From NCBI RefSeq assembly GCF_004364325.1, contig NZ_SOCP01000010.1, forward strand, positions 248,001 through 312,000: a DNA stretch of 64,000 nt, written 5' to 3'. How positions within the stretch are numbered: the first letter of the stretch is position 1; the number at the start of each line of letters is the position of its first letter. This stretch comes from Actinophytocola oryzae. GTDB taxonomy: Bacteria > Actinomycetota > Actinomycetes > Mycobacteriales > Pseudonocardiaceae. The position numbers were made by a program, and so were the translations under genes. Positions 61,544-64,000 of the stretch are shown one piece after another. The notes below the pieces were generated by a model, which saw only the letters and a program-made list of their open reading frames with translations, made no database searches and was not told the DNA's origin.

Positions 61544-61716
61544 GCACTGAAGGCGTCCTTCGGTGCGCCCAGCGTTACGAAGGGGCCCTTCGGTGCGCCC
61601 AGCGTTACGAAGGCGTCCTTCGGTGCGCCCAGCGTTACGAAGGCGTCCTTCGGTGCGCCCAGCGTTACGAAGGCGTCCTTCACTACGCCCAGCGTTAGGA
61701 AGGCGTCCTTCAGTGC
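61544..61716. repeat. Array of 30-bp palindromic units
   Basis: Five and a half tandem units of 30 bp start at 61549, 61579, 61609, 61639, 61669 and 61699. Each has a self-complementary head GAAGGCGTCCTTC (unit 2: GAAGGGGCCCTTC) and a tail containing CGCCCAGCGTTAC. The ends are GCACT and AGTGC, making the whole array a large inverted repeat. It lies between the convergent MarR-type and DUF1003 genes. A single-unit relative is at 11036-11088. Confidence 0.88.
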
Positions 61717-61720
61717 GGGC

Positions 61721-62260
61721 CTAGTCGGCGTGGGTGTCGGCCCAGCGGTGGTCGTCGCGCACGGTCTCCGCTGACGGGCGGGGCTTGCGGGGCTTCTTTG
61801 GGTTGAGGTCGCCTCGGAGGCGGTCCAGCTCGCTGCGCAGGTAGTCGCGGGTCGCGACCTCGCCGACCGCCAGCCTCAGGGCCGCCAGCTCCCGCGCCAG
61901 GAACTCCGTGTCCTCCTTGGTGCGCGCCGCGCGGGCCCGGTCCTCCTCCAGCGCCACCCGGTCCCGGTTGTCCTGCCGGTTCTGCGCCAGCAGGATCAGC
62001 GGCGCCGCGTACGCCGCCTGCGTCGAGAACGCCAGGTTGAGCAGGATGAACGGGTACGGGTCCCAGCGGAACGACACCGCGACCAGGTTCAGCGTGATCC
62101 ACACGACCACGAGCAGCGTCTGCCAGAACAGGAACTTGCCCGTCCCGAGGAACCTGGCGAGCCGCTCGGAGAGCCGCCCGAACGTCTCCGGGTCGATCGA
62201 CAACCGGAAGCCGGGCCGTTTCGGCTGGTCGAGGCGGCGACGGGACATCAGGTCAGGCAT
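61721..62260 (-). CDS. DUF1003 membrane protein
   Basis: 179 residues. ERLARFLGTGKFLFWQTLLVVVWITLNLVAV and DPYPFILLNLAFSTQAAYAAPLILLAQNRQ are the two spans and loop typical of DUF1003, followed by a charged coiled tail. It overlaps the end of the MgtE-like gene by 8 bp and is co-transcribed with it, as in mycobacteria. Family function is unknown; an ion-transport link is only suggested by the neighbour. Confidence 0.92.
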   Translation of the reverse strand: MPDLMSRRRLDQPKRPGFRLSIDPETFGRLSERLARFLGTGKFLFWQTLLVVVWITLNLVAVSFRWDPYPFILLNLAFSTQAAYAAPLILLAQNRQDNRDRVALEEDRARAARTKEDTEFLARELAALRLAVGEVATRDYLRSELDRLRGDLNPKKPRKPRPSAETVRDDHRWADTHAD

Positions 62261-63509
62261 CCGCTGGCTCCTCGCTGCCTGCGTCCCGCCACCCGGAGGG
62301 CAGCAGGTGGTCGAGCACGTCGTCGACGGTCACCGCGCCGAGCAGGTGGTCCGTCTCGTCCACCACCGGGCCGCACACCAGGTCGTACGCGGCGAAGTAC
62401 CTCGTCACCTCGCCGAGCGACGCCGATGGCTGTAACCGCGCCAGCTCCGTGTCCAGTGCGCTCGCGACCAGCTCGCCCGGTGGCTCACGCAGCAGGCGCT
62501 GCAGGTGGACACAGCCGAGGTAACGGCCGGTCGGCGTCGCGGACGGCGGTCGGCACACGAACACCATGCTCGCCAGCGCCGGGGTGATGTCCGGGTTGCG
62601 GACCATCGCGAGCGCCTCGGCGATCGGCGCGTCCGGCATCAGCACGATCGGCTCCGGGGTCATCAACCCGCCCGCCGTGTCCGCCGAGTACGCCAGCAGC
62701 CTGCGCACCGGGTCGGACTCCTGCCGTTCCATCAGCGACAGCAGCCGCGTGCGGTCCAGCTCGGACAGCTCGCCGAGCAGGTCGGCCGCGTCGTCGGGGT
62801 CCATGGCCTCGAGGATGTCGGCCGCGCGTTCCTCGTCGAGGTGTGCGAGCAGCTCGCGCTGGTCGGCCTCGGGCATCTCCTCGAACACGTCCGCGACACG
62901 CTCGTCGTCGAGGCCGTCGATCACCTCGTAGCGGCGCTTGGCGGGCAGCTCCCGCAGCGCTGCGGCCACGTCGGCGGCCCGCATGCCCTCGAAGACACTG
63001 AGCAGGTGGGTCGTCTCCTGCGGCGCCGACGCAAGGTCCGTGACGCCGGGTGCCTCGATCTCCTCCCAGCGCCGCACCTGGATGGGGCCGCGCCTGCTGA
63101 GCCTGCCGCCCCGCTCGCGGATGGCGACCCGGCTCAGCACCCAGTCACGCGTCCTGGTCGGTTCCATCGCGGCGTCGACGAGCACGGCGTGGCGCCCGGT
63201 GTCGACGACCAGCGCCCGCGCGTCGAGCAGCTGGCCGACGACCAGCACCTCGTTGGGGCGTTGGTGGAAGCGCCGCAGGTTCACCGACCCGGTCGCGAGG
63301 GTGACCGCGTTCGCGTCGATCGAGGTGACCCGCAGCATCGGCACGAAGATCCGTCGCCGGGTCGTCAGCTCCACGACGGCGCCGAGCACTCGCGGTGGTG
63401 TGCGGTCTGTCCGCAACACGACCGCGACGTCCCGAATCCTGCCGATCGACTCGCCGTCGGGCCCGAACACCGGCAGGCCGACGAGCTGCGCGACGAACAC
63501 CCTGCTCAC
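62253..63509 (-). CDS. MgtE N-domain/CBS-domain protein without channel domain
   Basis: 418 residues. An N-terminal PRC-barrel-like region (VFVAQLVGLPVFGPDGESIGRIRDVAVVL) precedes a superhelical MgtE N domain with its repeats (AADVAAALRELPAKRRYEVIDGL; DDAADLLGELSELDRTRLL) and a CBS pair (AGGLMTPEPIVLMPDAPIAEAL). The membrane channel of MgtE is absent, so it is a soluble Mg/nucleotide sensor-like protein. GTG 63509 has TAGCCT (63517-63522) 7 nt upstream: leaderless. Confidence 0.9.
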   Translation of the reverse strand: MSRVFVAQLVGLPVFGPDGESIGRIRDVAVVLRTDRTPPRVLGAVVELTTRRRIFVPMLRVTSIDANAVTLATGSVNLRRFHQRPNEVLVVGQLLDARALVVDTGRHAVLVDAAMEPTRTRDWVLSRVAIRERGGRLSRRGPIQVRRWEEIEAPGVTDLASAPQETTHLLSVFEGMRAADVAAALRELPAKRRYEVIDGLDDERVADVFEEMPEADQRELLAHLDEERAADILEAMDPDDAADLLGELSELDRTRLLSLMERQESDPVRRLLAYSADTAGGLMTPEPIVLMPDAPIAEALAMVRNPDITPALASMVFVCRPPSATPTGRYLGCVHLQRLLREPPGELVASALDTELARLQPSASLGEVTRYFAAYDLVCGPVVDETDHLLGAVTVDDVLDHLLPSGWRDAGSEEPADA

Positions 63510-63566
63510 GCTGGCAAGGCTAGCCGTCCCCGGCCGGGCCCACCCGGCGGTCAGCGGTGATCGGAC

Positions 63567-64000
63567 TCAGGCCAGCTCGACGGCGATCCTGGCGCACCGG
63601 TCGGCGAGCCAGCTCCCCTCGCCCGCGAACAGCCAGTTGTCGACCACGCGGGTGAACGTCCACCGCCTGGCCAGGTCGTGGTCCAGCCCGGCGAGGTCGA
63701 CCACCGTGGCGAGGCGGCCGCGGACCGAGGTCGCGTCGAAGCGGTTCCACAGCAGCGTCGTCAGCCCGTACTCACGGTCGCCGACGATCGGTTTCGGGTC
63801 GATCACCAGCCAGGGCTCGCGCTCGCCGCGCAGCACGTTCTGGAAGTGCAGGTCCTCGTTGACCAGGTGGTCTCCCGCCCTCGGACCCAGCTCACGGCAG
63901 TAGGCGACGGCCTGGGCGAGCAGCTCGTCCGGCACGAGGCCGGTCGCGTTCTCGACGGGGAGCTCGTGGACCCAGCGGGCGGCGACGTCGCGCATGTGCC
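63567..64000 (-). CDS. Aminoglycoside phosphotransferase-like kinase, 5'-truncated by window edge
   Basis: The last 144 codons are visible; the N-terminal half lies beyond 64000. GDHLVNEDLHFQNVLRG is the catalytic loop (Asp and Asn as in HGDLHxxN), and WLVIDPKPIVGDREYGLTTLL supplies the Mg-binding Asp. The wording DPKP-x2-G-x-RE-x-GL is typical of the streptomycin 6-kinase/APH(6) group. It may confer streptomycin resistance or act on an unknown small molecule; resistance is not proven. Confidence 0.85.
   Translation of the reverse strand, partial: HMRDVAARWVHELPVENATGLVPDELLAQAVAYCRELGPRAGDHLVNEDLHFQNVLRGEREPWLVIDPKPIVGDREYGLTTLLWNRFDATSVRGRLATVVDLAGLDHDLARRWTFTRVVDNWLFAGEGSWLADRCARIAVELA

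Noticed and set aside
60931..61683. Open frame reading through the palindromic array giving KDAFVTLGAP repeats
   Set aside because: It is the translation of intergenic terminator-type repeats and then antisense MarR-type sequence; no ribosome site or family.
61544..61716. CRISPR array
   Set aside because: Units are directly contiguous 30-bp copies without unique spacers, units are themselves palindromic, and no cas genes are present.

Overview
The window is high-GC DNA with actinobacterial gene order and codon use. Four blocks match mycobacterial gene neighbourhoods: an LpqW-like lipoprotein next to typA; ispH, a lipid-droplet-type protein, xseA and xseB; DUF3117, glgA and glgC; and an O-methyltransferase, sigE, anti-sigma factor, htrA, tatB, mrp, DUF1003 and an MgtE-like gene. 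Intergenic palindromic repeats that would translate as KDAFVTLGAP-type peptides, the secreted S1 and S8 proteases and the rich set of ABC transporters suggest a filamentous Pseudonocardiales (Lentzea/Saccharothrix/Amycolatopsis-like). The genus is inference. No rRNA, tRNA, CRISPR array, prophage or transposase was seen. The region is ordinary chromosomal core with modest accessory insertions.

Layout. 1-5453 (minus): an oligopeptide ABC importer operon, oppABCDF, with oppF running off the left edge. 5949-9581 (minus): LpqW-like lipoprotein and the translational GTPase TypA/BipA. 9677-11028 (plus): a candidate IdeR/DtxR iron box, a 51-residue Cys/Lys-rich protein, then a complete tryptophan attenuator (11-residue leader peptide with Trp-Trp, alternative hairpins, terminator) ahead of trpS. 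11082-16664: Nudix, histidine kinase and response regulator (minus) divergent from a LolA-like exported protein and an ABC-2 type transporter (plus), with TCTCAG direct repeats between. 16661-20653 (minus): TPP riboswitch and thiBPQ thiamine importer, with a small repeat present between thiB and thiP and again in frame inside thiP. 20703-25233: pterin dehydratase, a membrane protein, PhoD-type phosphatase, NIPSNAP protein, a small protein and YchF. 25390-30151: large secreted subtilase and an Ada-AlkA repair fusion. 30264-35581: LacI regulator, operators and a Frc-type sugar ABC importer with two kinases. 35591-40441 (minus): sbcCD, with a pentapeptide-repeat expansion in SbcC. 40521-47039: methyltransferase, rmuC, DUF6542 protein, ispH, lipid-droplet-type protein, xseA, a hypothetical gene, xseB. 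47040-47440: a gene-free gap with two DnaA boxes. 47441-55781: enoyl-CoA hydratase with PaaX-type regulator, DUF3117, M17 aminopeptidase, S1 protease, GtrA, GNAT, glgA/glgC and a small membrane protein. 55783-63509: the sigE envelope-stress block, mrp/MarR, DUF1003 and MgtE-like genes. 63567-64000: an aminoglycoside-phosphotransferase-like gene running off the right edge.

How it fits together. The same TCTCAG hexamers at 11-bp spacing lie upstream of the LolA-like/ABC operon beside the two-component system and upstream of sigE 43 kb away. This suggests one OmpR-type regulator couples an envelope transport module to the SigE-HtrA stress regulon. A second theme is leaderless transcription: about a dozen genes have a TANNNT element 6-7 nt before the start codon and no Shine-Dalgarno sequence, including the Trp leader peptide itself.
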